Assembly (NCBI RefSeq): GCF_030247195.1
Contig: NC_080670.1
Location: 39,975,524-40,039,523 of the forward strand
Length of the DNA: 64,000 bases
Direction: 5' to 3'
Origin: Topomyia yanbarensis
Taxonomy: Eukaryota > Arthropoda > Insecta > Diptera > Culicidae
Position numbers and translations under genes: made by a program. Position 1 is the first letter of the stretch, and every line of letters begins with the position of its first letter. Positions 12,804 to 24,398 of this stretch are shown in pieces. A model generated the notes under the pieces. That model made no database searches. It worked only from the letters and a program-made list of their open reading frames with translations, and was not told the DNA's origin.

Positions 12804-14390
12804 TTTTTTTTAATTCGTTTATTTGGCACGGCTCAAGGCGCTAGCTTCACGGAACGGTGGGTCTTTTACATATTTACATGACGTAAACAATAAAAATAAC
12901 AAACAATTCATACTCAGTTGCGTTTCGGCTTCGCCTCATCAGAAACCGACACTAACTTATTGTCGGAATAGATTAGCGCCGGCTTGACGCAAGTCCCTTA
13001 AAACTAAAACACACTTTGTGTTTCAATCGAACGACTGATCAAACGTGATGTCCCGTTCGAGCAGAAGTCCTGTTTATGCCGATGAGACACAGTGAAGCCG
13101 AAACTTGTCTTGGCTTAGCAGGCCTATGCGAAAGCACTATGCTATATTTCACCCTAAGGAGGAAAATTTGGTAAAAACCAAAATTTCTCACTAGGGTGAA
13201 AATTTGTTGGTAAAACCAGTCTTTGCACTTGAGTTCGCGATCAGGTGTTGTACCTAACTTCTTTCCTTTTCGGGTCACGACCGTGAACCCTCCGTCATTG
13301 CTAGTAGCTTCTTCGTTGCTAGAATTTGCTGTTGAGTTTGTGGTACTTGACGCGGCTTTCGCAGTTGTCATTATTGCTTGAACAGCAGCCACAAATTTGG
13401 CAATCGTTTGTGGCTCAGGGAATGATATTGCAGACTGAGTGTTGGTATTTCTTTCTGTAGATGAGCTTTTCTTAGCGGTTTCTGGGCAGGGTTGTCCGTA
13501 ATGTGCCGTTTGTTCACAGAACTGACACGTGTTAGTTTGCCCTTGATATGTACATAGAGTTCGCTGTATAATGGTATCACCCCCTTCTGTTGTGTACTGC
13601 AGGGTAAGGTAGGAGGGAATGGGTTGGTCTACCCGCATTCTCACCACAAAAACACCATTTGAAATACTTGGAAAGTAGTTCCTCCACGTATCCTCCGTGA
13701 TTGATTCCACTTCTCCGAAATACGACATGAATCTTTTAATGGCCACTTTGCAAGTACGTGGTGCCAAATCATGTAATTTATCTTCCACGTTTCCGTTATC
13801 CATATACACAGTGATCTTGATTTTTGCGGTGTCACAATCCAGAACGTGTTTCAAGTTGTTTTGCGAAATGAATCTCTTTGCCTGGGCGAATTTGTTGAAC
13901 GTTATCAACACCGCGTGTCTGACGTGCTCCAACTGAATGAAACTGACGTCTGAAAACCGAAGCTGCATTTTCTCCTTCAGCAAATGTTCCACATCACCAA
14001 TACTCGGTCTTATGCGGAAAGACCGGAAGTCAATGGCCACCGTGTTGGCCCGAAGAATCACATTTTGTTGTCGAGACTCAGTCATCTTGATAGAATAATA
14101 GTAACGGTTCCCTTTGTTCATCAGACAAAGCTCACAAGAAAAAATCAACTGCTTGCGCTGGCTTGGGTAGCAGCAAAGAGCACACTGGTATTGTGACTTA
14201 TGCCTTTGGTGGTTGAGAATAGACTGATATGGACATATTACTGATGATGGAACTTTAGTACAAAAGTTGACCTGATTTTTGCGAGGGAGATAGCCTGGGG
14301 AAGACATTACCAGTGATAGCGCATCAAACTTGCCGATCCACCCATGGCAAACAACTGACAACGCTATACATTCACAGCTTCAGATTTACA
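12804..14390 (-). mobile_element. ORF1-only non-LTR element, copy A
   Basis: The unit runs on the minus strand. It has an ORF1-like gag gene, a 3' untranslated part (about 13036-12812) and an A tail seen as a T run at 12804-12811. The 3' tail contains the sequence complementary to TTTATTTGGCACGGCTC, which is also found at the 3' end of the copy at 60590-62335 and, more diverged, near 39640. No endonuclease or reverse transcriptase ORF follows. The 5' boundary is approximate and I could not find target-site duplications. Confidence 0.65.
13039..14085 (-). CDS. ORF1-like gag protein of a non-LTR retrotransposon (copy A)
   Basis: Gag-like nucleic-acid-binding protein of a mosquito non-LTR element; such proteins coat the element RNA. 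The open frame extends upstream to 14361, but homology to the copies at 40403 and 62330 starts at the Met at 14085 (MTESRQQN...ANTVAIDFRSF), so I place the start there. An RRM-like N-terminal half contains 'HLLKEKMQL', 'VLITFNKFAQAKRF' and 'LHDLAPRT'. Then come 'PSYLTLQ' and one CCHC zinc knuckle, C-x2-C-x4-H-x4-C (CQFCEQTAHYGQPC). A conserved 'EPQTIAKFVAAVQ' block precedes a Ser/Thr/Asn-rich tail and 'GFTVVTRKGKK'. The last 60 or so residues differ from copy C, and the DNA there (13147-13203) is a hairpin-forming palindrome, suggesting an inserted or altered end. The frame is otherwise intact. Confidence 0.7.
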   Translation of the reverse strand: MTESRQQNVILRANTVAIDFRSFRIRPSIGDVEHLLKEKMQLRFSDVSFIQLEHVRHAVLITFNKFAQAKRFISQNNLKHVLDCDTAKIKITVYMDNGNVEDKLHDLAPRTCKVAIKRFMSYFGEVESITEDTWRNYFPSISNGVFVVRMRVDQPIPSYLTLQYTTEGGDTIIQRTLCTYQGQTNTCQFCEQTAHYGQPCPETAKKSSSTERNTNTQSAISFPEPQTIAKFVAAVQAIMTTAKAASSTTNSTANSSNEEATSNDGGFTVVTRKGKKLGTTPDRELKCKDWFYQQIFTLVRNFGFYQIFLLRVKYSIVLSHRPAKPRQVSASLCLIGINRTSARTGHHV

Positions 14391-14399
14391 GTGGCAGTC

Positions 14400-14870
14400 A
14401 ATGCAGAAGTGAGGCTGGATGCAATGATGTAACAGGGCTATGATGCGTATCGACACCACACCGAGTTGGTATGTGTATGGATGTTGATTTTGTAGGGCCA
14501 TCTGGTTGTGTAATTGTATTGTGTCGTCTTGAGTTCATTCTAATAAACCATCGATAATACTCGGTACTGCGACAAAGGCAACAAGTGAACTTCTGAGAAT
14601 GGCGAAAGGTGAGAAGAGCTGAATTTGATTATTGTACACTTTTAGGAAGAGGTAGATAAGAAACATGTAAGAGATCGAAGCTTGCCAGTGCATCATTAAC
14701 TGAAACATTGGATGATTATCCTCGGTTCAGAGCGTGTGAAGAAAATTCATTGCCTGAACCCTGGCGTCAATATAAAATATTAAACGAAATTTTACTACAA
14801 CGATATTCTACTAAAAACGAACCCACAGTTAGGCTTCATTTTCAAAATTGCGGCGGAGTTTCGAGATCTA
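14400..14870. other. intergenic, no gene seen
   Basis: No recognised features between the ORF1-like unit and the RT fragment that begins near 14880. Confidence 0.5.
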
Positions 14871-14879
14871 TTAAGTTTA

Positions 14880-15300
14880 GGATCAATGTATTATTCGCGT
14901 GTACGCTCGTTGCTGAAATCTAATGCTATTGTATGCTACCCTTACCATGCTAACTGGATTGCCAGGATTGAAAGTGTTCAACGTAAATTGGTGAGGTACG
15001 CTCTGCGGTTTTTGCCGTGGCGTGACCTAATAAACTTTCCGTAATACGAAGACCACTAACGTCTGCGAAACATCGAGCCGCTGGAGGTTCGACGGCTCAC
15101 CTGACAAGCATCATTCGCTGCAAAACAACTTACGCGCGACGTTGCACTTTGCCTGATCTTCTCTGTTAACTGGGAGAACACTTCGTCGTCGTAGCCTCCT
15201 GTTGCTGCTACTACAGAATACGCCATATTATCAGCATGACTCGCTTCTATTTGTTTGCTACGATTTAGTCAATTTGCAGATTCATTTAATTTTAATAAGT
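14880..15300 (+). pseudogene. CR1/jockey-like ORF2, C-terminal fragment
   Basis: Translation of the + strand gives the region just after the RT domain of CR1/jockey-superfamily elements: 'PYHANWIARIESVQRKLV', 'YALRFLPWRD' and 'LEPLEVRRL'. In-frame stops (in the 'NFP*YEDH*' stretch) and no upstream RT show that it is a 5'-truncated, decayed copy. The same protein region, differently diverged, ends the element at 36797-39420 (minus). Confidence 0.75.
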
Positions 15301-15567
15301 CGTCTAACGTGTATCGTCAATGACCTTTCTTGTGGTGTTCGTGAGAATTAGTGTTTTTTATGTTTTGATTAAGTAAGACAATCTATGTCAGATGTAAACA
15401 TCCTCAAATAAACAAACATATTTGCCGCAAGCCCGAACAACATACTCAATATCGTGATAGCCATCGGTACAATTGCAGAAACCACTCTCAACTAGTCCAA
15501 TGCACCTGAAATGCGCATCCAACGTGTAGTAATTGGACAGGAGCAGGAACGTCACCCGAATGAAGTC

Positions 15568-15740
15568 ACGACCTTGGTTCAATCCCAGCCAAGGTCGTTG
15601 AAATTTTCTGAGGTGAAAAATCTGTGGTCATGTCTTCCGTCGTAAAGCCCATGTGATATCTAGAGTCAGGAGTAACCTCTCTGACGTCAGTGCGCGGACA
15701 GAGGCCGACGAAAAATAAGCGAAAATTAAAAAAAATACGA
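15568..15740 (+). mobile_element. SINE, 5'-truncated
   Basis: It carries the B-box-like GGTTCAATCCCAGCC followed by GTTGAAATTTTCTGAGGTGA, AATCTGTGGTCATGTCTTCC and an A-rich 3' end (GAAAATTAAAAAAAATACG). These correspond to the SINE at 7200-7460 in the opposite orientation. The A-box half is missing or unrecognisable. Confidence 0.7.
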
Positions 15741-15744
15741 AGCG

Positions 15745-16180
15745 GTTTTAACAGGTACAGAGGTTCTGATTCCGAAGAGATCATAGCGAGTTCATATAGT
15801 GGACCGACCAGCAAGCCAACGTCAATGCACTTTGCTATATCTCACCTTAAGGAGAAAAATAGGTTACATCATTTTGTGCATCAAAAACTGAAGATCTGAC
15901 ATGCCATCTGCAGCTGCGTTCGCAATACATTCACAACTCGAAGAGCATGAGCTCGTCGGTAGACACGGAAAAGCTCAGAAACGTATTCAGCCCTTCTTGA
16001 AGTACCATGGTTGTACAATGAAGTAGTGGATGAATTGACCAACTGCAACTATTGCCAGGCTTTCATTTAGTGCCATCTGCTCGTGTAATAATTTTAAACA
16101 AAACAGTTTTGAAAACGTGTAAAAAGCGGAAGCTATTTATATCGAAAATTGAAACTAAGATGAGAGCACATAATATGTAA
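15745..16180. other. intergenic, no gene seen
   Basis: A short stretch near 15830 (CTATATCTCACCTTAAGGAG) resembles the hairpin segment at about 13147 (CTATATTTCACCCTAAGGAG). Nothing else is recognised. Confidence 0.45.
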
Positions 16181-16186
16181 AACATT

Positions 16187-17775
16187 TTTTTTTCGAGAGT
16201 TGTCCTACTGGAGCTGTAGAGCTAGGTTCTCGGAAGGGCTCCCCGTCAGAATCACATACTACAATTTGCAGACGAGACAGGCAATGTCGCCCAATAAAAC
16301 ACTGCATTAGGCCAATTGTAGCGGGCCGTGATTCTGAATGTGATATTCATTGTACGGTTCAGGTATGTGCGGGCGTAGGGACTCGCGATCGCGTGTATCA
16401 TTGCGAAGGGCTCGAACATTTGTACGTTAACGTGCTCTATCGCGTGTGCGTTTGTATGTCGCGTGCGCGTTTGTATGTCGCGTGTGCTAACGTGTATGAA
16501 CTTCGCGTGTATACATTCTATTTCATAACCGTGTGCCTTTCGCATATTCGCGTATGTTCTAGAATGATCGCGCGCGGACCGTGAATCTGATACTTAATTT
16601 TTGATTTTTGATGTACGGTTCAGATTCCGGAAGAAAGTGGGTTCTTACATATCATTAGAATTCCCATTCATGTCGCCGTAGAACGCATGGTCTAGTGGAT
16701 ATGAGCTTTACTTTTTTTTTGATTGGTCCAACTGAATGTATGGACCTAAATTGCTAGAATGAAAGCTAAAGATTTCCGGACGTGACCGATTCATGATCGC
16801 GCGTGTTTGCGGGTTCGTGTTTGAGACCGCGTTTGTAACGTCGTAAGTACTAAAACGTTCACACAATTGCCGGAGTGTTATCAAGTTTACGCGATCTCGG
16901 GCATAGGTGTGCGTAGATGATCGCGAAGGGCTTAAGCGTTCATATGTTGACGTGTTTGTCGCGTGTGCTCGCGTGTATGTGACTTCGCGTGTATAAATTC
17001 GATTTTGAAACCCTGCGGCCATTCATATATTCGCTGACCGTCATTCTGATCTTTAGCTTTCGGTGTACGGATCACATTCTGACAGGGAGAGAGTTACCCC
17101 ATATTACTAGAGTTTCCGGTCATGTCGCCATGGAACGTTTTGTCTAGTGGATATGGGAGTTATTTTTGAATTCTATTATTTTTTTATTAATTAACAAGGA
17201 CCTAGTTTGTTGGTACCGAGGATAGAGACTTCCGGACGATCCCGATTCATGATGGCGCGAGCGCGGGAGTTTGTAGGTTGACGCTTGAGATCGTGTTGCT
17301 AAGTTTATGAGTGCTGAGATTTTCACCTTATCACCGGGGTGTTATCATGTTTGCGAGTTCGTGGGCGTAGGTTGCTTGGAAAATCGCGAGGGGCTCTAAC
17401 GTTTGTGCGCTGACGTGATTTTGTAACGTGTGTTCTTGAATGGTCGCGCGAACCGTGAGTCTGATATTAAATTTTCAGTGCGCGGTTAGAATTCTGGCAG
17501 AGAGTGGGATCGTTTATATCGATAGGGTTCCCGGTCATGTCGCCATGAGACGTGTTGTCTAATAGGTATGGGCGTATTTTCTTAATTGGTCCAGCTGAAG
17601 GCATGGACCTAGTCTTCTAGGATCAAGGATAGACTTTCGGACGTGACCGATTCGTAATCGTGTGCACGATGGCATTTTTGTAGGTTCCCGCTGAGACCGC
17701 GTTTGAGAATGTGTGAGTGTTAAGACGTTCACTATCACCATCTTTGTTGACCCAGCTGAAGGCGGGTGTATAATG
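16187..17775. repeat. tandem array of about 415-452-bp units rich in CGCGTGT
   Basis: A conserved anchor, ATGTCGCC(A/G)T followed by GTCTAGTGGATATG, starts at 16670, 17122 and 17537, giving periods of 452 and 415 bp. Each unit also holds TTTCCGGACGTGACCGATTC, GATCGCGCGTGTTTGCG-like stretches and a GGTCCAACTG-type start. Partial units lie at both ends (about 16190 and 17748). A related single fragment lies at about 36139-36260. ORFs in the array are incidental. Confidence 0.8.
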
Positions 17776-17779
17776 GAAG

Positions 17780-20700
17780 TATAGGACTCGAAAAGAAGAA
17801 ATAAAAGACAATATATGAGAGACGTAATAGATCAGATAGGTACAAGATACAACTGAAGTTATGATCATCACATGAGACATACATTAGTACTTCAAACACT
17901 ACTAATACTTGAATAGCCAATCACCACACATAGCACATCCTTTCTCAATTATCTATTTGTTACTGGTTGATTGTTGGTTATGAGCTGGTAAATAGAGGAA
18001 AGGTATAGAACAGAAAAAAGGCTCATATCAGCCCTCCCGGCCTCCTCGACACACCACTATCGAGGCGTATTGTAATCAACATCTTGAAGCGGGCTTCTTA
18101 TATAAATCAAATCCTCAGTAGTCATAATGTTTGGTGGATTATTAACATGAGAACTAATTAACCTCTAGTAGTAGAACTTGGTGCAAATAAAAACTAAAAA
18201 GAGCGAAGGCCCTTATATTTAGATAACTCTATTGAATCAATTGTGGCTTGATGATGTTTACAATACCGTCAATCCCATCAACCTGCGAGAGGGAGAGCAC
18301 ATAATATGTAAAACATTGTATACATAATCACAAATCAAGATACTAAATTTAAAAAGGAAAAAAAGCGTCTGAGAGCATTTTTTGTGCCTTTTCACTTCAC
18401 TCGGATGTTGCTTTAGTAAACAATATTTTCGATGACAAAATGAAAAAATTACAACACAATATTGCAAGTTGAGCAGCTTCTACCATGCATGCCATTCACA
18501 TTGCATTATAGATTCCATCGTGTTTCCTTCCTCTTAAAGCTTCTAACTTGTATTCGGCCAACGGGGTAAAATGTACAGTTATTTTCATGAGAACCATGAA
18601 AGGCATACTAAACAGTATAAAGCATAATACCGATGCGTTATGATGATCATTTTAATACACACTGATTTCACAATGTTTTCTGCAGATTTTCTAAATGTTG
18701 CTTAAGCTTCCGGCAGTCGCGCTAGTGCACTGAGTGCACACTGCTCTGAAAATCTAGCGAAATCATCTCAGAGCAGCTGCGGTTGCTCGTTCAGCGAGCC
18801 ATTTGCGCGACTTCCGGAGAATTAACAAACACTTAAGAATTGACATCAATCAAACTCATATTGAAGTCTTAACAGCATGACAGCCACCACACCAGCAGTA
18901 TACAAAACAATGAGCGAAAAAGCCAAAATTTATAAAAAGCTATTTTACCCCGACGCCCCTCAATAAACCTGTTCCTCATACAATTCTGATGCTAGCCATG
19001 AAACATGATACAACGGTTGGCAATCGCACCTAAAGCAGCTTTTCCACTCTTTTTCCACCCCAGACAGACAATTTGTCAATTCCGCACCAAGATATGGACA
19101 TGCAGGCTACCACACAACTTGCAAAAGCTCTTTAAGAAATGATGAAAACGTATGCGGTATGCATGTGTCGGTGGTAAATTTATGTGTACGACACATGTTT
19201 AGTTTCGAAGCCGGATTTCATTGCAAACATATTGACGAGAAGTTCATGATACAAACGGCTTCCATCATGTTTGATCGTTCAATATCGAAAATAAGAAGTG
19301 AATAGAAGTTGATCTGATGTCGCTGGTTACCCAAATTTAGCTGGAGGCGAAATTACTATGCATACTCGCTGGTGCGGTTTTGTGTGGGTAATCGAAGACC
19401 TTCATTGGGTGAGCTTTAATCAAGAAGGAACTTACCGCATGAAGATAACTCTGTTACCGTGAACAAAAGTTCCATTTAATTGAGGTGTGCGTGCAAGTAT
19501 AACAGATTCAACAATTGTTTCAATTGCAGAGCTCGAAATTGTTTTTAATTTTCCAGTACGCCGGCAACAAATAGGCAAAATTATCCGCCCTAGACATACA
19601 GGTTACAAATCGGTATCGCGAAGTGCATGTTGAAAGTTCAATACTCATTACTTATTACTTCACCTGTTGTGCTGGTGTTGGTTGCGGTTTGCAACTAATA
19701 TTATATGTCGATATACGATTACCAGTCAGAATGGTTCTTCAAGTCATCTAGTGAAATTAGTAGAAAATTTGAAAAGGCCGACATTAGGGTTGTAGATATG
19801 ATTTCATGACATCTTTCGAAAAAGGTGCAGAGCTAGGACTGAGAAGTACTGAAAAATCACCTGGAAGCTTGCAATCATGCCCACACTCTTTTCATTTTAG
19901 TTAATTGTTTTCAATCTACACCATAACGATCAACAACAAATCTCGATTTAACAGACACAACATGACCATTACGACACTGCGTAAAATTAATGTTGGAGTT
20001 TCCCACCCGGAACAAGGGACCATTTGCATCTGATGTAAGATTTTCGCGGTTTCCTCATGTATTCGTTGTTTCGCTCTTTATGAATGAAATCCACTCACTC
20101 AAACAAGCGATGCTCGCATCAAAATTTGCTGACCCTGGCAGCACAACCGGATACGCGGAGCAGACCGTCGTCCACTGGGTATGCTTTTTGTGCTTTATCA
20201 TACACTGTTTCGGTTGGAGAACGGGGTGGTTTTCCTCAAAAGCTCGTTGCTTTGTGCGATGCAGACGTGCTTTGGTACAGGTGTGCCAAACTCTGCTTAA
20301 AAGTCAATGCGAAGGCGAATGTGCGGGTAAACTCAAACAGGGGATTTTTACGTGTTAATAAATTCGGCGTCCTTCTCTGCTACAAAATACGACTTTTCGT
20401 AGGTATAAATTGGTATCAAGTTGCATATGACTAGTGGCTGTAAAATTGAACAGTAAACAATCGCATCATTATAGTTGTCCTTCGAGTTGTGAGCGATTGC
20501 TGATTCCTACGCGGAACCACTTTTAGTACTAACCATTCGACCCAATTAGCAACAAACCATGGTGTTCATCCATTATATATCCTTGATGCTGAAATTTATT
20601 GAGCATGGGAATGAACATGATCAATAACTTGTAATTATATATACTTTTGGTGCCATTCTGTTATGTTCCCAAAAACATGCTATTGTCAAAAATTTTATAA

Positions 20701-22690
20701 CTTTAATATGTGCAAAACGCACATTTCCCGTATTCATCGAACTAGTCACTTATATCAGACATAGACGAACAAATATACAGTACTTTAAAACAAAATCGCA
20801 ATGGTATATAAGTATACGAGCTACATCAAACGCTCGCTATTCTGTTATTTTTGTAGTAAAAGACCCTTTAGTTGCTATTGTTCGGACGCATCGCTGCAAA
20901 GCGGGAGCAATGCTACTACATGCATAGCTCAATTTTGAACAGATCATTTTTGGCGCGAGCGATAAAATTGTTGCGTCTGCCTACAGGTGAAACAAATAAC
21001 CCACCAGACCGTCGGTGGTAAACATATTGTTCGCATTGGATGGTATTCGTGCTGCGTAGTTAATTTGTTGCACACACAAATTATGGTTTTATGTGTTCTA
21101 TGACGTAATTACACACCGTTTAATCGGACCACCGATGCCTAGTTGGCTAGCCAAGGCTATGATGCTACCGTAGGTGGTGTGAATTTCTCCGCAGTCACAA
21201 ATGCAACCCACTGACCAAGATGGTTGTTGACTAAGTTATGCTGTGGGCAGAGAAGCCTTCAAGCATAAAATTTCGGTTAATGCGAGTAGAAGATTGTGAT
21301 ATGAAAATTTATGCTCTTGCATTGCGCTTTATGACAGGCATTTACTTGGATTACTTTTGCCTCATTCGAGAATGACTCATTTGTAGCTGGAAAGATGGAG
21401 CCACGTTGGGCTCTCATTAGAATACAACACCTTTATGTTTCGAAAATTTGACATGAATCCTAAGTGCTATGCATACACGATAAATTTTAATGTTGGATTT
21501 TTGATAGTATCCAACGGAAAGACAGATCGGAATATTGAGTTTAACTACTCATCAGACTTCGGTGGGAGATGCAATGAATGACTGTCGATTTCTGTCTCTC
21601 GTCCAGTTGAGAAAGCGTCGCGGAAGTGAATTTCCATGTTGTCCGACAGCTAGCTCGGATAGTACAGTGACATACATTGCAGCAGTTTAGCAATGTTTTC
21701 ACGACCGAAGCTCCCACCAGACAGCACCAAATCGTCATTATTAGGCTATGTCTAGGAACTAAAGAAGAATATTTTAGTAGCTTTAATTTATTAAAAAGAG
21801 AGAAAAAATATGTTCCGGTATTGTTAATATGCCAATTCGGTCAGTCTAGAATTTACTAAAGGGCTTATGCAAATGGGTATCCACTGTATATTCCGAACAT
21901 GATTTTAAAAACATTCAAGAAGTTTCACACTTAATATTTCTGTAATAGGTTATATTTTTAATTCCGGTAGTAATTCTTTGCATAAATACAGTTATATGGT
22001 CTGTACCCGATTTTATCACCCCTTGTTTTCTAGGCCCTCGTCTACCCCCGATTGTCTCAGTCTATAAAATTCGACCAAATTTGAAATTCATAAAGTGCTA
22101 CTAGGTATCCTTTTTATTGAACTTGGTTGTTAAAAACTGCTGCATGAAGCTCGGAAGGTTGTTTGGGGTTTTGTATAGTTTATTCATCAATTACGATTAG
22201 GGGACCGAAAACATGATCGAAAAAGGGAAAGAAATTCTCCGAAGCGCAAACGAGATCGTCGCACAGCAAAGCAACCATATGAGCCGGAATGCACAACTTC
22301 AATTCCACACTCTGGTGACGACGAGAACACCGAAGTAATCATTCGTAGGTACAAAGCCACACGCAGCTGCTCAAAAAGCATGTTTTTTCAACATTTACTT
22401 CCGCGCTTTCATGATTTTGCGCATCTTTTTGCCACTTTTTTCATTTTCTTACCAGAATGACGTCAATGGATTGCATTTTTATTTGTATAATTATCTGCAG
22501 TATTCATACTCTTCAAATAAAAGTTGAACCGCTGATTTTCTAGGCGTGTACATTGTTTTATTTAACCTCAAATGTAGTGACCTATCGTACACCCAGATTT
22601 AAAAAAAAAACATCGAAATAAGGTCACCTTATTGGATGTAGCTTGGAAAATATTTAGCCAGGCATAAAATCATTATATCGTGGTATCGGT
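17780..22690. other. intergenic, no gene supported
   Basis: ORFs up to 122 codons (19990-20358 +) have no recognisable domain. A hairpin-forming block lies at 18709-18818 (separate entry). No transposon protein or RNA gene was recognised. Confidence 0.5.
18710..18817. repeat. nested imperfect hairpin
   Basis: Outer arms CCGGCAGTCGCGC (18710-18722) and GCGCGACTTCCGG (18805-18817) match at 12 of 13 positions. Inside, CTGCTCTGA (18741-18749) and TCAGAGCAG (18768-18776) are perfectly complementary. It could be a small MITE or a structured RNA; nothing decides between these. Confidence 0.6.
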
Positions 22691-23440
22691 TTGAAACGGA
22701 ATTTTTCATATGACCGCACACCACAACCCGTAACCGGCACCGTAAGTCGGATCAGAATGAAATTTAATAGCAGTTTACGGGGTTGAAAAGGCTTTCATTT
22801 TGGTTTTCAGCTAGATTTAATCCAACCGGTTTAGCCATCTCCAAGAAACCGATGCAATTGTTATTCTGAATTTGGATACTTCTGCCAGGGCTTCCGGAAC
22901 CATCGATGCTGGCCGATGTGGCAGAAGAGACTTTGAAGGACGGTCAGTAACAGAGCTACAAATCCAAGCAGTTGTGGTTGCATTTTTGAAAAAATTTCAT
23001 CTTCATGTATTTATCGCAGTATTCGTTGAAATCGGGATTTTCTGTGTGATCGTAGTCATCACCCTGCAATTCAGGAACTAGAAGTCGGATCCACACAAAA
23101 TTTAATAGCAGCCGATGGAAACGTTGTATTTTCTATGTAACCGTACTCTTCAACTCATAACTCCGGAACTAGATGTCGGATCAATATGAAATTCAATAGC
23201 AGTCGATAGGGATATCATATCTTTTATTTGAATCCTAGTCTGTACAAATCGGTTCAACCACCTTCGAGAAACCTATGTGGACATTTTGTTAATATATTCG
23301 CACATACACACAAGCATACATTCACACAGACATTTTCCGATCTCGACGAACTGACTCGAATAGTATATAACACTCGGCCCTCCGAGCCATGAAATCACTC
23401 CATTTAAAGCAAAATAAATATATTTGGGCAAGTTCTTTTA
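22690..23440. repeat. mosquito dispersed repeat with three internal motif copies
   Basis: The motif 'agtcggatcA-atgaaat-Taatagcag' occurs three times (about 22745, 23071 and 23177), each followed by a 'cgatggg/ttacgggg'-like segment, and twice by 'CGGTT(T/C)A(G/A)CCA' with 'GAGAAACC'. It ends in a CACACA-rich tract and ACACTCGGCCCTCCGAGCC. I recall similar sequence as common in culicine genomes, but cannot name the family. It lies immediately 5' of the BEL/Pao insertion. Confidence 0.6.
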
Positions 23441-23480
23441 TTTGGCTCTAAATTCAGTAATTTCTTTTTTTTTCACTAAA

Positions 23481-23485
23481 ATATG
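23481..23485. repeat. 5-bp target-site duplication (left)
   Basis: ATATG directly precedes the 5' LTR and is repeated exactly at 30822-30826 after the 3' LTR. A 4-6 bp duplication is usual for BEL/Pao integrases. Confidence 0.9.
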
Positions 23486-24072
23486 TGATTAATACTAAAG
23501 AGAATTCAAATTGTAGAACATTAATATTCAAATTTGCTTAACCTAATGTCATTAAATGAACTCAATTTCTTATCTACTGTGAGCACCAGTGGTCCCTATG
23601 TATATATATAATAGTTATCATAAAATGAACTTACCGTTAACTTAATAGTGTTAGTGAGTAACCGAAACCTCGATGCAGGGATATGATTTAAATAAAGAGG
23701 ACAGTTAAAATTGAACCTTAAAACCGATACGTCGTGCACAGCCTGTTTTTTATTCCGAGTTTCCCTACCGAAAGAGGAAAAAACGACCTTGGCAAGGTCG
23801 TGAGTTGGAAGTATATGCACCCAAGTGCAGTCAGGTATCCAGCATATAAGCGTTTCCACAACTTTGGTGAGAAAGTGGGAAAGCTAAGACCGGACTGCCA
23901 CAACACGAGATAAGTGCAAGCTTGTAATTAGCTGGACTCAGGTCGAATTCACGGGCACGTGCTATTAGACAACACGTGGGTCACTTAGTGCAGTGAAACG
24001 CTGATCCCTTCGATCGCCGAAACCGGTGAAGTAATCCCTCAGATACCGGCATAAATGTCATTGGCGTTATCA
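23486..24072 (+). repeat. 5' LTR of BEL/Pao element
   Basis: 587 bp, starting TGATTAATAC and ending GTTATCA, so it has the canonical TG...CA ends. It contains a TATATATATAATA stretch near 23600 and an AATAAA at 23691-23696 that could serve as polyadenylation signal. A short hairpin, ACGACCTT/AAGGTCGT, lies near 23793. It is identical in length to the 3' LTR with a constant offset of 6749 bp. Confidence 0.95.
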
Positions 24073-24074
24073 TC

Positions 24075-24092
24075 TGGTCCTTCGAACCGAAT
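24075..24092 (+). promoter_or_regulatory. primer binding site, tRNA-Tyr-like
   Basis: Two bases after the 5' LTR lies TGGTCCTTCGAACCGAAT. TGG matches the CCA end of a tRNA. TGGTCCTTCGA is complementary to the 3' acceptor end that I recall for insect tRNA-Tyr (...TCGAAGGACCA). The following bases match less exactly. That it is a PBS is clear from position; the tRNA assignment is from memory. Confidence 0.75.
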
Positions 24093-24398
24093 CTGAGGAC
24101 ATCCCACCGAAGGTTTAGTGTGCCGTTGTATCAAAGGCCCCAATATAAGCCATTACCGTATTCAATTGCTTTGTGCACGACTAGTCACAATAGAATTGAA
24201 TGGTGGTTCTATTGTCAGAAGATTGTAATTGTTCGATAAAACGTGGTTGGTCACACCATCGCTTTGTAACTCTAAACACACGTGTGGTGACAAATATATC
24301 AAAATCGGTACAAATAAAAGTAGCAATTGTGAACTAAAGTGACTTTACTTGACAACTATTAGTGAGCTACTTACAAAAAATATCCGCCGGTAAGAAGA

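Noticed and set aside
13039..14361. Start of the 440-codon ORF at 14361
   Set aside because: Homology with the other two copies begins at the Met at 14085; the upstream 92 codons have no counterpart and look like 5' UTR.
19990..20434. Two overlapping ORFs (122 and 116 codons) as a host gene
   Set aside because: They overlap in different frames, lack recognisable domains, and no splice or promoter context supports either.
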